Origin: Isoetes taiwanensis
Lineage: Eukaryota > Streptophyta > Lycopodiopsida > Isoetales > Isoetaceae
Assembly: GCA_021234155.1 (NCBI GenBank)
Contig: JAJEKV010000099.1
Location: 240,560 to 304,559 of the forward strand
Direction: 5' to 3'
Length of the DNA stretch: 64,000 nucleotides
Shown here: positions 47,908-58,901 of the stretch, one piece after another
How positions within the stretch are numbered: position 1 is the first letter of the stretch
Layout of the letters: each line of letters starts with the position of its first letter
The notes under the pieces: model-generated
Database searches by the model: none
Told to the model about the DNA's origin: nothing
The model's input: only the letters and a program-made list of their open reading frames with translations
Made by a program: the position numbers and the translations under genes

Positions 47908-48439
47908 GAAATCCTTATGTGAGTCTGCAGTAAAAGAACCCAGTTCACTTGAAAGTCCTTTGGGTTCCTTGGAGCCTTATTTGTGTGTTGCCAAGCGAAA
48001 GCTCTTGCAAACTAAGTTCGCACGTCATGATTAACCAGCTTCTGGTATATACTGTGGATCAATTCTACCCTAAAAGCTGGTTCAAAATCCTTGATCTTCA
48101 TTTTTCCACATTCAAGGGGACACTTCCAAACTTGCAGCCATTCTGATCCATAACATCGTCCTGCTTCAACTACTTCAGTTTCTTTCCCACAAAAGACAAC
48201 CCACCCAAAATAGCGAGTTTATGCTTTGTTCTATTAATAAAAAGTCGCGAAGAAAATAAAGAAGTCGCTTCCGAGAAATAAAACTCAAAGTTTTACCTTT
48301 CTCAAAGCTGGCTCCAATGTTTGATCATGCAAAATAAAACATGATGCACCTTCTAATGAACTCCGACAAATAAAAACAAGGCACACATTCTAAGCTTCAA
48401 AAGTTTTAGTATGATTAGGAAGAATCTGAGTGTAGAATA
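47908..48439. other. No recognised gene
   Basis: AT-rich sequence without motif-bearing frames. Confidence 0.35.
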
Positions 48440-49270
48440 TTTGGCGTCATTTGGAAGCTTGTCGCTCCCCTTCACCATAGGTGTTAGAAGGGATGTCCGT
48501 TATCTCTAACGCTTTTTGGACTCTATATTGACAAGTTGGAGACCTAGATGCAAGAACATGGAGGTGGTGGCCCACAGTTGCCAGAGGCATATACAATAAA
48601 ACAGTTGCTCTATGCAGACGATGTGGGCTTATTGTCCCATACATCTAGGAGTATGCGAGGGAACATTTGCACGCTCGGTGTATTACGTGACATAGCGGGA
48701 ATGACCGTGAACGGTGCCAGAAAACCAAGATGTTGGCAATCATCCTATGCGCATGATATGCCGGACTTCTATTCTGAGAGGACAAAAGGATGGATGTTGT
48801 AAGGACCTATAAGTATCACGGGGAATCGATTCTTACGCTAACATGCTATGGGATGACTGTGTAGAAAGAAAGAAGGGTCGAGTCTGCGGGGATGGAAAGC
48901 ACGTATGCAATGTGAGAATAATTTATTCTGAGAATAGATCTCTGCGATTGGGCACGTAAAGCGCACCCGTTCAGAGCACTCGTTGAACCCGGTATTCTTT
49001 GTATGGGGTAGAGGTGCGGGGTCCGGTAATTAGCAAGAGCACACAGGATAAGCTTGAGAGAGTCTAGAAGGCCTTCCTAACATACTGACCCTAGGCGTCA
49101 AGGTCACGGTGCCTTATCCGGATTTTGCTATATGAGACGGTTTTTGGCCCTCGCAAAGATTCTCGCTATGGCGAGGCACCTTGCATTATTTCTATAAGAT
49201 TGACATAATGGATGCATAACATCTCCCCTCCTGTATGAGCAAAATTGGAAATCAACTTAGAAAGTCAATG
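48440..49270 (+). pseudogene. LINE reverse transcriptase, C-terminal part
   Basis: Shifting frames give GCPLSLTLFGLYIDKLET (about 48494-48550), then QLLYADDVGLLSHTSRSMRG (48600 on), which carries the YADD catalytic motif, then IAGMTVNGARKP. A later block (about 49020-49190) matches the end of plant L1-type RT proteins, with LTLGVKVTVPYP. The element is 5'-truncated and broken by stops. It ends at about 49.27 kb, where an AT-rich repeat begins. The stub at 31.1 kb may be from a related family. Confidence 0.75.
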
Positions 49271-49423
49271 AATATCTTTCAAGGTGTTAATAGACAAAAA
49301 GACAACACCTCGAATGTGTTAGCAGCATTACAAGAGATAAGTTGAGAAGATGACATGGGATTTAATAGTGGCATATTTAACAAAATTTAAACTTATTCAA
49401 ATCTAATAGATATATATACTTCA

Positions 49424-49997
49424 AGGATGTCATAATAAAATCAACATTATTTTTAACTCTTATTGATTTTATTCATTTGTTTTATTTATCTTTAGATCAA
49501 AAGTATGAAGTTTACAAAAAATATAAAATTGTAAAAGAAATGCTATATAATTGAAATGTTATTTTTTCATATTGAGTAAAGGGAATTTTGGATTTGGAAT
49601 TAATGAAATGATTATGTTTATCTGTAAATACATTGAATAATTTATTATTGATTAAGTTTCAATATATTTTGTTTCATTAATAATAAATTATTTAATAGTT
49701 AACTTTAACGTAACTTAAATATTAACTTTATAATTTAATAGATTTCGACCTAAACACTTTCTTAAATGTGTTTTTAAAAGTATAAAAGTTTATAAATTGA
49801 GAAATTTTGTTAACAGTTTTAAGTCAATCGCTTATCGAACCATCGGATTTCATTTGAAAATTATCAGGATTGCCAAATTTCAAATTTGTTAAATCATTAA
49901 AAATTAAAATTTTATATTCTGGAAATATCTAAATAAATTCAAGTGAAAATTACTCTAAAAAGTATGGCATGTAAGGACTAAATAAATCCCTTACGCA
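49424..49997 (+). repeat. Long direct repeat, copy A (574 bp)
   Basis: Starts AGGATGTCATAATAA and ends CCCTTACGCA, as does copy B (50530-50993). It contains about 110 bp absent from copy B. Highly AT-rich and non-coding. Arrangement and spacing (about 530 bp) suggest either long terminal repeats of a small element or an old tandem duplication. No TG...CA ends are present. Confidence 0.85.
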
Positions 49998-50529
49998 TAG
50001 CGAATGCAATTAAACAAGAAAGATGGCACAATTACCAAATCTCTAAAGAAGGGATTAGATATTAGATTGACTAATGATTTCATTAAGTGTCACCAAATAC
50101 CATTTTTCTAAGAGACTTGTAAGGAAGATAGTGTGTGGCGAGATAAAGAGTTTGGTGACATGGTAGGAGCTATGATAGGAGGAGCGACGACTTTTGCTGG
50201 AGAAGATCTATAAGCCATTCCAAGAGCTTGTCGTTGGATCTCAGAGCTATAAGTAGTTGGCACGGTCAGGAATTGTTTGGAAAGAGTATTTTAAACCATT
50301 TTATAAATCTGCAATTGATCTATTGTATCAAGAACGACATGATAAGGTACTTAGCACCTTTGATCTTCTTTCTAGAAAACGCTCCTTGCATAATGACGAA
50401 GGCCTCATTCTAAGAGCCAAGAAAGCTATAGCTCCAACTTTCCTGCAGTTCAAAGAAGGTCTTTTAGTTTGCTGATATCTAATCCTGAGATGATCTCCGA
50501 TCAATACAGTGAAAACGAGAAAAGATTGA
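49998..50529. other. Spacer between the direct repeats
   Basis: Holds one frame (50257-50475) reading SAIDLLYQERHDKVLSTFDL with no known domain. It may be a captured coding fragment; I cannot assign it. Confidence 0.35.
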
Positions 50530-50993
50530 GGATGTCATAATAAGATCAATAGTATTTTTAACTCTTATTGATTTTAATCATTTGTTTTGTTTATCTTTAA
50601 ATAAAAAACATGAAGGTTACCAAAATATAAAATTCTAAAATAGATGCTATATAATTGAAATGTTATTTTTTTAAAATAGGTAAAGAGAGTTTTAGATTTG
50701 GAATTAATGAAATGATTATGTTTATCTGTAAATACATTGAATAATTTATTATTGATTAAGTTTCAATATATTTTGTTTCATTAATAATAAATTATTCAAT
50801 AGTTATTATAACTTTCTTATAACAGTTTTAAGTCAATCGCTTATCGAACCATCGGATTCCATTTGCAAATTATCAAGATTGCCAAATTTTAAATTTGTTA
50901 AACCACTAAAAATTAAAATTTTATATTCTGGAGTTCAAGTGAAAATTAGTCTGAAAAGTATGGCATGCAAGGACTAAATAAATCCCTTACGCA
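50530..50993 (+). repeat. Long direct repeat, copy B (464 bp)
   Basis: Same ends as copy A, with scattered substitutions and about 110 bp fewer in the middle. One stretch of about 120 bp in the middle is almost identical between the copies. Confidence 0.85.
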
Positions 50994-53900
50994 AGGAAGG
51001 GAACTCACTCTTAAGATGGCACAATTAAATAATGAAGGAAATTGTCTTGCATACTAACCATAAAAATGCCAATTGCCTTGAGAAGGAAAGCCTGAGAAGC
51101 TTATGGGGGGGTTTCTGGACATGGAGCCCACGGGGGCTAATCATAAGCTAAGGAATGGGTATCTCTATAGAATCGAACATTAGTATAGTTAATGGGATTA
51201 ATGGATAAATTATCCAGGGAGAGTAACTGTAAGGGCATTGTAGTCATGTGGCATTGCATTTCTTGTAAGATGTTGTGTTCCTTAAGGAATGACTATGGAG
51301 GTAATGCTAGACCTTTTATGACTCTTGTATAATATATCTAGATAGGTTGAATGTTTAAAAACCATGGTTATGTGTCACGATTGCATTATGTTAGCATGTT
51401 CGTGTTGATGAGACATTATGATATGGTAGCAGATGCATGTGATTTGTTCTCTATGATATTATTGCAAGTGTTGACATTGTTCTATGTTGTCCTTGGTATA
51501 TATACATGGGAAATGCATGTGAGATGATTCTTGGATCATGATGATATATATAATTGAATTTTGGCATGTGGGACATGTGCTAACTTACTGGTTGATGTAT
51601 GAGTGCATATCCTCCGGGGTCAGAGACCGTTTGCGGTGGCTTGGACTCAGGTTGTTCTTGTTCTTACATTGGGCGTTGTCACCTCGGCAAGGGTGCTTTG
51701 TCGTGCTACCTGGCTTAGAAGTGGTTCCTTAGTGTTGGCCGCATGCTAGGAGGGTGTGTACACATGAGGCTTACCCCATCTGTATTTGCTGCAGGTCCTA
51801 ATCAGCCTGGATGGCCATATGAACTGGAGTTGCACTACATACTTATGGATACCTCACGTTATTTCATGGTTTCTCATGGTCTTCTGGTTGTCTATAGTTA
51901 TTGCAAGGTTGTGGCATGAGCATTTACATATTTCTTATAATGTGGTTCTTATTATCATTGTTCATGTTATGTACTAACATTGCATTGCTGGGTTCTAGCT
52001 TAGAAGGATTCTCGGGTGAGGCATCTAAGTCTAAGAATGATTCTTGTGATTGTACATCATACACATTTCTTGTTGATTATGCAAGCGTTTTATAAATGCC
52101 TCAGACCCCTACTTAGTCTTTAACCCCACTTGTTCATGATATAAGCAAATAGACACGAGGTGTGAATGATCACTGTGCAGTTGAGAGCTTGAATGGGGTT
52201 AAAGACTTGAGATCTTTGTGAGCCTTAGCAAGGCCTTGTGGTTACTTAGTAAACTTGATACTATGGATTCTTAACATTGTAAAGCATTTTCATTATATAT
52301 AGTATGATAATATATCTTTGAAAGTAGTGCTCATACATGTTTATTGGATATGGTTGAGACTAAAGATTCAATGCTTTACCTTAAGTTTCGTCTTGAAAAT
52401 GCTATTGCATTGCATGACTCAATTCATGCATACCAACTTGCCAGTGTTCATGCAAGTCTGAATGGGATCTTGGGTTATTTTGAAGGTTAACTCGGCAGGC
52501 CAGTTACAGAGACGCTTTCATCTGTATATCGAAGATATGCAGCTGCTCAGTTCCTAGGTTTTCAAATGGAGGAACTACGACCCTTTAATGATTTTCATCA
52601 GTAAAATGAACAAGCCAGTTACAGGAAACAATGTCACTACCAGTGCCATAGGTTATGGCTGAATTCTCCCATCCTATGAGTCTTTGGCCCTATCAGGTAT
52701 AAATGGAAACAGGGAAATTCTTTTAGGGTCCTCTATGGAGAAAGGAATTATCCAACAATAAGAAGCCTCCGAGCTGTGCTTTAAAAGTTAAATGGGATGA
52801 GAAAATGCTCTCAAGGATGGACATTAATTGGCTCCGAGTAGTGGCAAAGAAAACAAATATTAAACCGAGCTAGTTTGGGAGAACTGTCCATGGCCAGGAA
52901 CCAAGATGCAGAAACGACTACCTTGGTTGACCCATTGGCTGTTCTTAATCCGACCCAACCCGGGGCTATTAAGGGCTTAGCTCCTCCATCATCTGAAAAG
53001 TTGCCTGCGAAAAAAATATCAATCTTCAAGATTAATGTTCGAAAGTTGAATATCGATGACAGTGATAGATCCTCGTCTTCCCTTACACCTCCTTTTGTGA
53101 TAGCCCTGCCCTCTTCAAATGCCCTGACCTAGCCAAATGCACCTCACATGCTAGTCAAATTGAAGTTTAATCTAGAAGAAGAACGAAAAGTGGCAGAGCA
53201 AACTGCTCTTAAACTAGAGCAGTTCAAATGTTTTTGTCCGCTCGGTGCCAATTGGTTTTTGAAAGTCTCTATTTTTTATTGTGAATCAGCTCCGTCTAAT
53301 TTAACACATAGAATACGCTAACGGCCATGTCCAGATATTGGTTAAGAGCTTCAAGACTTAGCCAACATAGGTGCTTACTCCTGCAAATGTGGTGTCGTTT
53401 GACACCATTACAAGGTAATTATTTCAAATTTTCTTTCAAACACAATTAGTGTATGAGTTATTAAGTATCGAAGCTTCAATTTTTCAAAAACAAAGATGAT
53501 TGGAAGGCGCTTGGCGGATTAGGTGGGGGATTATATAATTTTAGGTAACCACGATTTTTATCTTTGCCATTTTGCTTTCCTCATGATGGTTGGAGAATCG
53601 GAGTAGTTGGCCAGAAGAAGGACCAGAGCGCTGAATGAGAACCTATTTTACAAGGAATATATTGAGTTGAGCATTTAGTATAATGAGATGATAGGAAATA
53701 CGGTATACAAAGAACCTTTGATCGAAAAGCTCCAGCAACTGCATCATCACCATAAGTTGTCCTCCTCAAGGACCAATTGGTACTGCAACAACCTCGTTAT
53801 AAAAGGTTTTCTGTATTTTCGGTTGTTGAAGATCGCGGTCACGATTCTAATGACCTTTTGTTTGCAGGATTTTGTTGGCATAGCTATCACTACATTAAAG

Positions 53901-54089
53901 GTCAAGGGCCTTAAGGATGAAAAACGGTTTATAAATATAGAAGAAAGGGTATGGAAAAAATTGATGTAGGAATTCTTTAGCAAGACGTGGCTAAGATACT
54001 TGTGAGGTATGAACTACTTGGACGTTCAATTGGGTATTCGAGAGGTTTGATTGCAAACAAAGAGCACTCAACATCAGAACTCTCACATT
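50994..54089. other. No recognised gene
   Basis: About 3 kb without motif-bearing frames. The frame at 52875-53132 followed by a Lys/Glu-rich stretch (about 53160-53230) is protein-like but unassigned. Sequence at 51.6-52.3 kb has the look of retrotransposon LTR DNA, but no ends or partner copy were found in the window. Confidence 0.3.
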
Positions 54090-54215
54090 TGTGCGGAGAG
54101 AAATTTTATCCTATGCTTGCAGTTTGGTTTGTGGATTTTTCAGATTTCACTGAGGAGAGGATTTGATATAGAATATGTGAAGGGCAAGTATAATAAAGAT
54201 CATGTGTTAACATGA
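54090..54215 (+). pseudogene. Possible Gypsy RNase H remnant
   Basis: GFDIEYVKGKYNKDHVL (about 54157-54207) resembles the end of Ty3/Gypsy RNase H (YxxxIEYxxGKxNxxADxLSR). The ADxLSR ending is lost and no RT is seen upstream. The match rests on about 17 residues. Confidence 0.3.
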
Positions 54216-54469
54216 TGGTTCCATCTACGCCCGATCTGGGTTGGACCTCATTGAAATCTAGGGAGTTTTTTTATGGAAAACTATAGTTGCTTACATAAAG
54301 CCACTCTAGGTTTCCGATAAAACCAATATAGGTTTCCATTAAACTACTCTAGGTTTCCAAGAAACTAGTTTTAGGCCTCAATTGGGTGGAAACTATCACC
54401 AAGATAAACCAGATTTAGGTTTCAATTTAGAAAACCCATCTAGGTTTTCTTTACTACCTATAATGTGTT

Positions 54470-55215
54470 CGCTATAAAAAACAGTAGTTTTGTTACATAT
54501 GATTTTGGAAGATTAATTCTGGTATTCGTATTTAAATACGTATTTTGATGATGGTGGTATCTGGGTTGTGTTTGGAAACCTACATGGATCTGTATTAGAG
54601 AAGGGGCAGGGTTTTCTTCTGAGATTTGGATTGGGTCGCATGTGGAGCGAGCTGCAGGTGTCGATGACTCAGGCAGATGCTAATTCAGCCGCATCAGGTG
54701 TCGATTTGCTTGCTTCAGGTGTTACGAAGAAAAGCTTGGTTGTTTTGCACATGACGGTTTCTAATTCAGAAACACAATCGTGGCTTGGTGTTGTCTGCTA
54801 TATCAGGATGGGTTGAGAGGCAAGGCTGGAACGACCTGCACAGACCAGAGGTTAGCGTCCTGGGCCCTCTTTGTTATCTATTTTTCTTTGTTGATCATGT
54901 CTACTATGAGATGGGCTGCCAGAAAGAGTAAAGCTGGTGCTGCCCATGGGCGTTTGCCCGCTATAAAAAAACAGTAGTTTTGTTACATATGATTTTGGAA
55001 GGTTAATTCTGGTATTCGCGCCTGGGCTATGTTTGGAAACCTATGTGGATCTGTGTTAGAGAAGGGGCAGGGTTTTCTTCTGAGATTTGGATTGGATCAC
55101 GTGTGGAGCGAGCTGCAGTGTCGATGACTCAGGCGAATGCTAATTCAGCTGCATCAGGTGTCGATTTGCTTGCTTCAGGTGTCGCGAAGAAAAGCTTGGG
55201 TGATTTGCACACCCC
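54470..55215 (+). repeat. Direct duplication upstream of the Rep-like gene
   Basis: Copy 1 (54470-54755) and copy 2 (54959-55215) begin CGCTATAAAA, share the frame MTQA(D/N)ANSAASGVDLLASGV, and end near TTTGCACA. They differ by scattered substitutions and by an indel of about 30 bp. Copy 2 runs straight into the Rep-like frame, so the duplicated piece probably carries the gene's promoter and N-terminal codons. Confidence 0.85.
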
Positions 55216-55252
55216 GCAGTTTCTTTGATGCCCTGTCTTCATTTTGCAATAG

Positions 55253-56380
55253 AGGTGCTTTGCTGGCGCAGTTTCCCTGGAGAGGGAGTCTTCTACTGAT
55301 CACCTCCATGTGCAGGCTGTGCTTAGAGGCCGTTACAAGGGTCCTAAGGCCCTGAATGATGTTATCAGAAGGGGGTTAATTGGCCCTCTAAGCCAGCAGG
55401 CGTTATCTTAGTGTGCAAGGCCCTCAAGAATAATAGGATGCATTATTTCGAGGGCATGTTGGGCTACTGCGTGAAAGACGTAGGCAAGATGCATTACTCC
55501 TACTACCTGCACAATATATCTGAGACGATGATTGAGAAAGGAAAAGATTTGTACGTAAAATAGGGTGCTGGGGAGACAAAGGGTCTTTGTGTGTTGGATA
55601 ATAGAAACCTTCTGAACAAGGCTGCCCACTTTATGTTCTATCATGGTGGACGTAGATTGACCCCTAGTTTAACATTAACAATTTGCAGGATGCTGAGAAG
55701 CGGGAAATATACTCTGAGCAGCAGTTGGATAATCCCATCTAATACTGCCCATGTGAACGAGCACAGAGTCCGTGCTGCTTGGAGGGTTCTGTTGAATCCC
55801 GCTCATTGTATGCCATCTGATGTTAGAACAATTCTGTTTGGTTTGCCTGCAGGTTATGTGCCCGTTGAATGGAATGGGCCAGGCCGCCGCCGATATTGAG
55901 ATGATTCTGTGCCATCTGATGAGATGGACTATAATTTCCAGGATATCCATGATCCATCGTTTAGCCTTGATATTGAAATCCCTGATCATGGTGTGGATTA
56001 TATCCCCATCCACACCGGGGATCACACAATGGCAGTTGGCTGACCTATTGTTTGTGTTGTTGCATGTACAGCTTCAATTTTGTCCATGTTTTGCTTTCTT
56101 TCAACATGTGTTTGTGGTGGTAACAACTTGTTGTAGGATAGAGATGGAGACCGATGGGAATCCTCCCGAGGAGACGTATCATCCCATCGTGAGCTTGGAT
56201 CCATCTTTGATAAGCTCTAGAATTGACGATTCTCATCCCGATCCTCAAGTTTATTCTTCCGGGGCAGTTATTCTTTGCAGAGGAATTTATAACGAGCAAA
56301 TAGCTGCTTCCCTTAGGATCTTGGAGAGGCAGTTGACTGGCTATGTGGCCATTGATTCGGCGATCTCTAGTATTGCCTAG
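55253..56380 (+). pseudogene. HUH-endonuclease Rep-like protein (rolling-circle type)
   Basis: One frame runs from about 55253 to 55899 with only two in-frame stops (about 55409 and 55561). Near its start is SLERESSTDHLHVQAVLRG, where HLHVQ (about 55301-55315) fits the HxH motif II of HUH Reps. Then GMLGYCVKDVGKMHYSYYL (about 55452-55510) supplies the YxxK motif III. Spacing (about 50 residues) and the following NIS residues fit rolling-circle Reps. Downstream come HFMFYHGGRRLTPSLT and AAWRVLLNPAHC, an acidic stretch (about 55895-56035), then a probable intron ending TTGTTGTAG and a last exon (to 56380) rich in acidic residues. No helicase (Walker A) motif is seen. It may be a Replitron-like transposon or an endogenous CRESS-type Rep. 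Those names come from memory. Confidence 0.6.
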
Positions 56381-56715
56381 GAGCAGCTTGGTGCCCCATT
56401 ATCTCGAAGTTACATGCTTTGAAGTCTCGGATGAGCACGGCGAGTGCTTGTTGTAGAGGAAATCCGGTAGCTTTTGATCTTTGGATCCGGGGCGGGCTGC
56501 ATCTGGAAAACCCATGAATTAGGCCTTGTTGTTGTTCATCGTGTTTGCAATGTTCTTATTTGTGCAGTTTCATGTGCGTGGCACCCATGCCACATGTACA
56601 TTTCCTAAGCCTATGAATATGTGATATTCTGTTGTTTGATGCTATGCCTTGTTTATGCTTTGTTGACTGCACTTTGTTACTAACATCTGCAGACTTTCAG
56701 AGGGTTTTGGCCCCT
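56381..56715. other. 3' flank of the Rep-like gene
   Basis: No coding sequence seen. Confidence 0.35.
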
Positions 56716-56758
56716 GGGCATAAGGGAGAACCCCTACACTGGGATCTCCCTTATGCTC
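56716..56758. repeat. Hairpin downstream of the Rep-like gene
   Basis: GGGCATAAGGGAGA (56716-56729) pairs with TCTCCCTTATGCTC (56745-56758) through a 12-bp GCATAAGGGAGA core, with a 15-base loop. Confidence 0.8.
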
Positions 56759-56856
56759 GGATGAGCATTGGCATTGCGTTGGGGTTCAATTCCCCAAGCT
56801 CACTAACAAATTGTGTTTGTTGGCTTCCAGGGATCCAAGGAAATCACGGATAGGAT

Positions 56857-56918
56857 CATCAAATGCATGCCATTGATAGCTGGAGCTTGGAATAGCAGCC
56901 AATGGCATGTGTTTGATG
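56857..56918. repeat. Second hairpin downstream of the Rep-like gene
   Basis: CATCAAATGCATGCCATTG (56857-56875) and CAATGGCATGTGTTTGATG (56900-56918) pair at 17 of 19 positions. Confidence 0.75.
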
Positions 56919-57508
56919 GGCCCTATGCATGATCCCAGCGCATTGTACAGGTAAGCCATGAGCTGTGGATTCATCTGGGATTCGATTCCCCACGCTCATG
57001 TCATTCTGTGATGTTCTTCATGTTGTTGGCTCATGGAGTTTTGCCATGCAGCAATCTGCCATGTTGTTTTTATACTATACTGTATTAAAGCGAAAATATT
57101 ATTTTATCCAATTGTATGTGCCTTGATAATGCCCCCTTCAAAGGCGGGTCAACAAGGGCCAGTTTGACCTGCAAAATACTCAATTTGGACGTGTGGATTT
57201 ATGGAAAGGGAATATGCTGCCAGATGCGCTGTTATCCAATGGTTGAGAAGCCATAATACAAGATTTAGCTATAATACCCATCTAGGTTTCCTGGTATGTA
57301 ATCTAGACATATATAATTGAGAGTATAATTTTTTATTTCTGTTCGAATTCATGGAATTTTTCTGGGCTGCAATCTAATCTCATAATTACATGGCACATAT
57401 AATTTCTTTGGACAATCTCCTTCTGTGATTTCGATGCCTGACTATTGGCGATGGCGGGCACGACCTCAGCTCAACAAATGTGGCATGGCGAGCTGTGGCA
57501 GTTTGCAG
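56919..57508. other. No recognised gene
   Basis: AT-rich sequence; nothing supportable. Confidence 0.35.
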
Positions 57509-57638
57509 AAAAAAAGGCGGTTGTGACTATGAGGTATGCAGAGTGTTGAAACTCTCGGATTTGTATTCGGATTTGCTTGGCGGTGGGTCGAAAAAAAAAG
57601 GGTGTTGTGACTATGAGGTATGCAGATTGTTGAACTCT
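57509..57638 (+). repeat. Tandem repeat, ~47-bp homology at 82-bp spacing
   Basis: TTGTGACTATGAGGTATGCA recurs with flanking A runs and TTGAA...CTCT ends (57509-57554 and 57591-57638). The frame across both gives two CDYEVCR units; it is short and unassigned. Confidence 0.8.
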
Positions 57639-58099
57639 CAGAACAAACTCTGGCTGGGCGACTTAAAACCTAGTCTCTGTTTTGCTCGGTAGTGCGAAAT
57701 CACGAGGTTGAAGATCTGAGCAAAATGCTTCTAAGAATTGGCTTTGCTTGGCGATGGGTTGGAATACTTATTTTCTAGTCTTTTGTAAAGATTAAGAAAG
57801 ATTTCGTAGGTAGGAGATGCACAGCCTGAATGCAACCTTGGCCATTAGTGGTGGACGGTGCTTCCTTCCCGCTTTGTGGAAAATTTATCTGGGCAAACAG
57901 GGCGATGGCTATAATTCTTCTAGGACTTTGAAAAAAACCAATGTAAGATGGGAGGCCTCAAAACCCCCAATGTAAGAAGGGCAAGCAGGAGCGGCAACTT
58001 GATCATATTTTTCAGAGACTGATCTTGGTATTTATTTCTTTTTCCTGGTAACCCATGTTTTTCTCAGATTCAACCTGCCTATTCATTTTTGTTGCAGAC

Positions 58100-58382
58100 T
58101 GACAGCAGCCTGCAGCCTCTCTGATTCCTCGACTCAGGTACAAGCTATTTCAAAGCTTTTTGGTGTTCCCAGAGTGGAAGTTTGCCATTTGGCGGCACTT
58201 CTTGGGTGTTGTAGATGGTGATGGTCGGTTTGTACAGCAGTAGAGTTGCAGTTTTTCTGTGAGTTTGTTGTGGAGTGTCGAGGTATCGCTGTCTCTTTGG
58301 GGCAGTTCTCCTTCCTCCTCACTTGCTTTGTAACATTACCATTCTTTTAATATATTGATGACACAGTTCTTCAAAAAAAAAA
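58100..58382 (+). mobile_element. LINE 3' end (probable)
   Basis: The sequence ends ACATTACCATTCTTTTAATA, then TTGATGACACAGTTCTTC and A10 (58373-58382). This is the usual look of plant L1 3' ends, where a TTTAATATA(A/T) stretch precedes a short tail. No RT frame is retained. Confidence 0.4.
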
Positions 58383-58699
58383 CTTTGGTACCTATGTTTT
58401 CTGCAGATGGATCATTATTTTTTGCAGTTCCAACACAATGAGTGGCAAAATCGGTGAAGATGACCTAATTTTGAGTGACTCTGGAAAGACATGGGCTATG
58501 ATGACCAATAAGAGAAAGAGCACTCGAGGGCAGGCTATGGCAGTTCTTTTCAGAAAACAGCTGTGAAAGGGAGGGATTGGGCATAACTCAAGTTTAGTAG
58601 GTCTGCTTAAGCCTCATCTTATGTTGTTTTATTCTTTCCCTTTTGCAGTATAATGTTCGCAGTCGAACTAATGAATGGCATGGCCAAGACAGGAGCCCT

Positions 58700-58901
58700 T
58701 GTAATGAACAAGGAACAAGAGACGCATCCATGAAGAGAGCACAAAGTACCTAAATTACATCTCTTATTCCAAGTTAACAAAAATGTACAAAATTGTGGCC
58801 TTTTGTCCATGTGAAAAGACATGAACCAAAAGACACATAGAAAAATATTGTACAAATACAAGCATAAATGTATATGTCTTTTTGTCCTAAGGTTCCTTAC
58901 A
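58700..58901 (-). repeat. 3' LTR (left)
   Basis: Same 202 bp as the right LTR with about ten substitutions. Preceded by GCCCT. Confidence 0.95.

Noticed and set aside
52875-53132. Gag-like protein
   Set aside because: Composition is plausible but there is no zinc knuckle, protease or LTR to support it.
56780-56995. tRNA T-arm-like words (GGGGTTCAATTCCCC and GGGATTCGATTCCCC)
   Set aside because: No D-arm, anticodon arm or acceptor stem at the right spacing; at most a tRNA-derived scrap.
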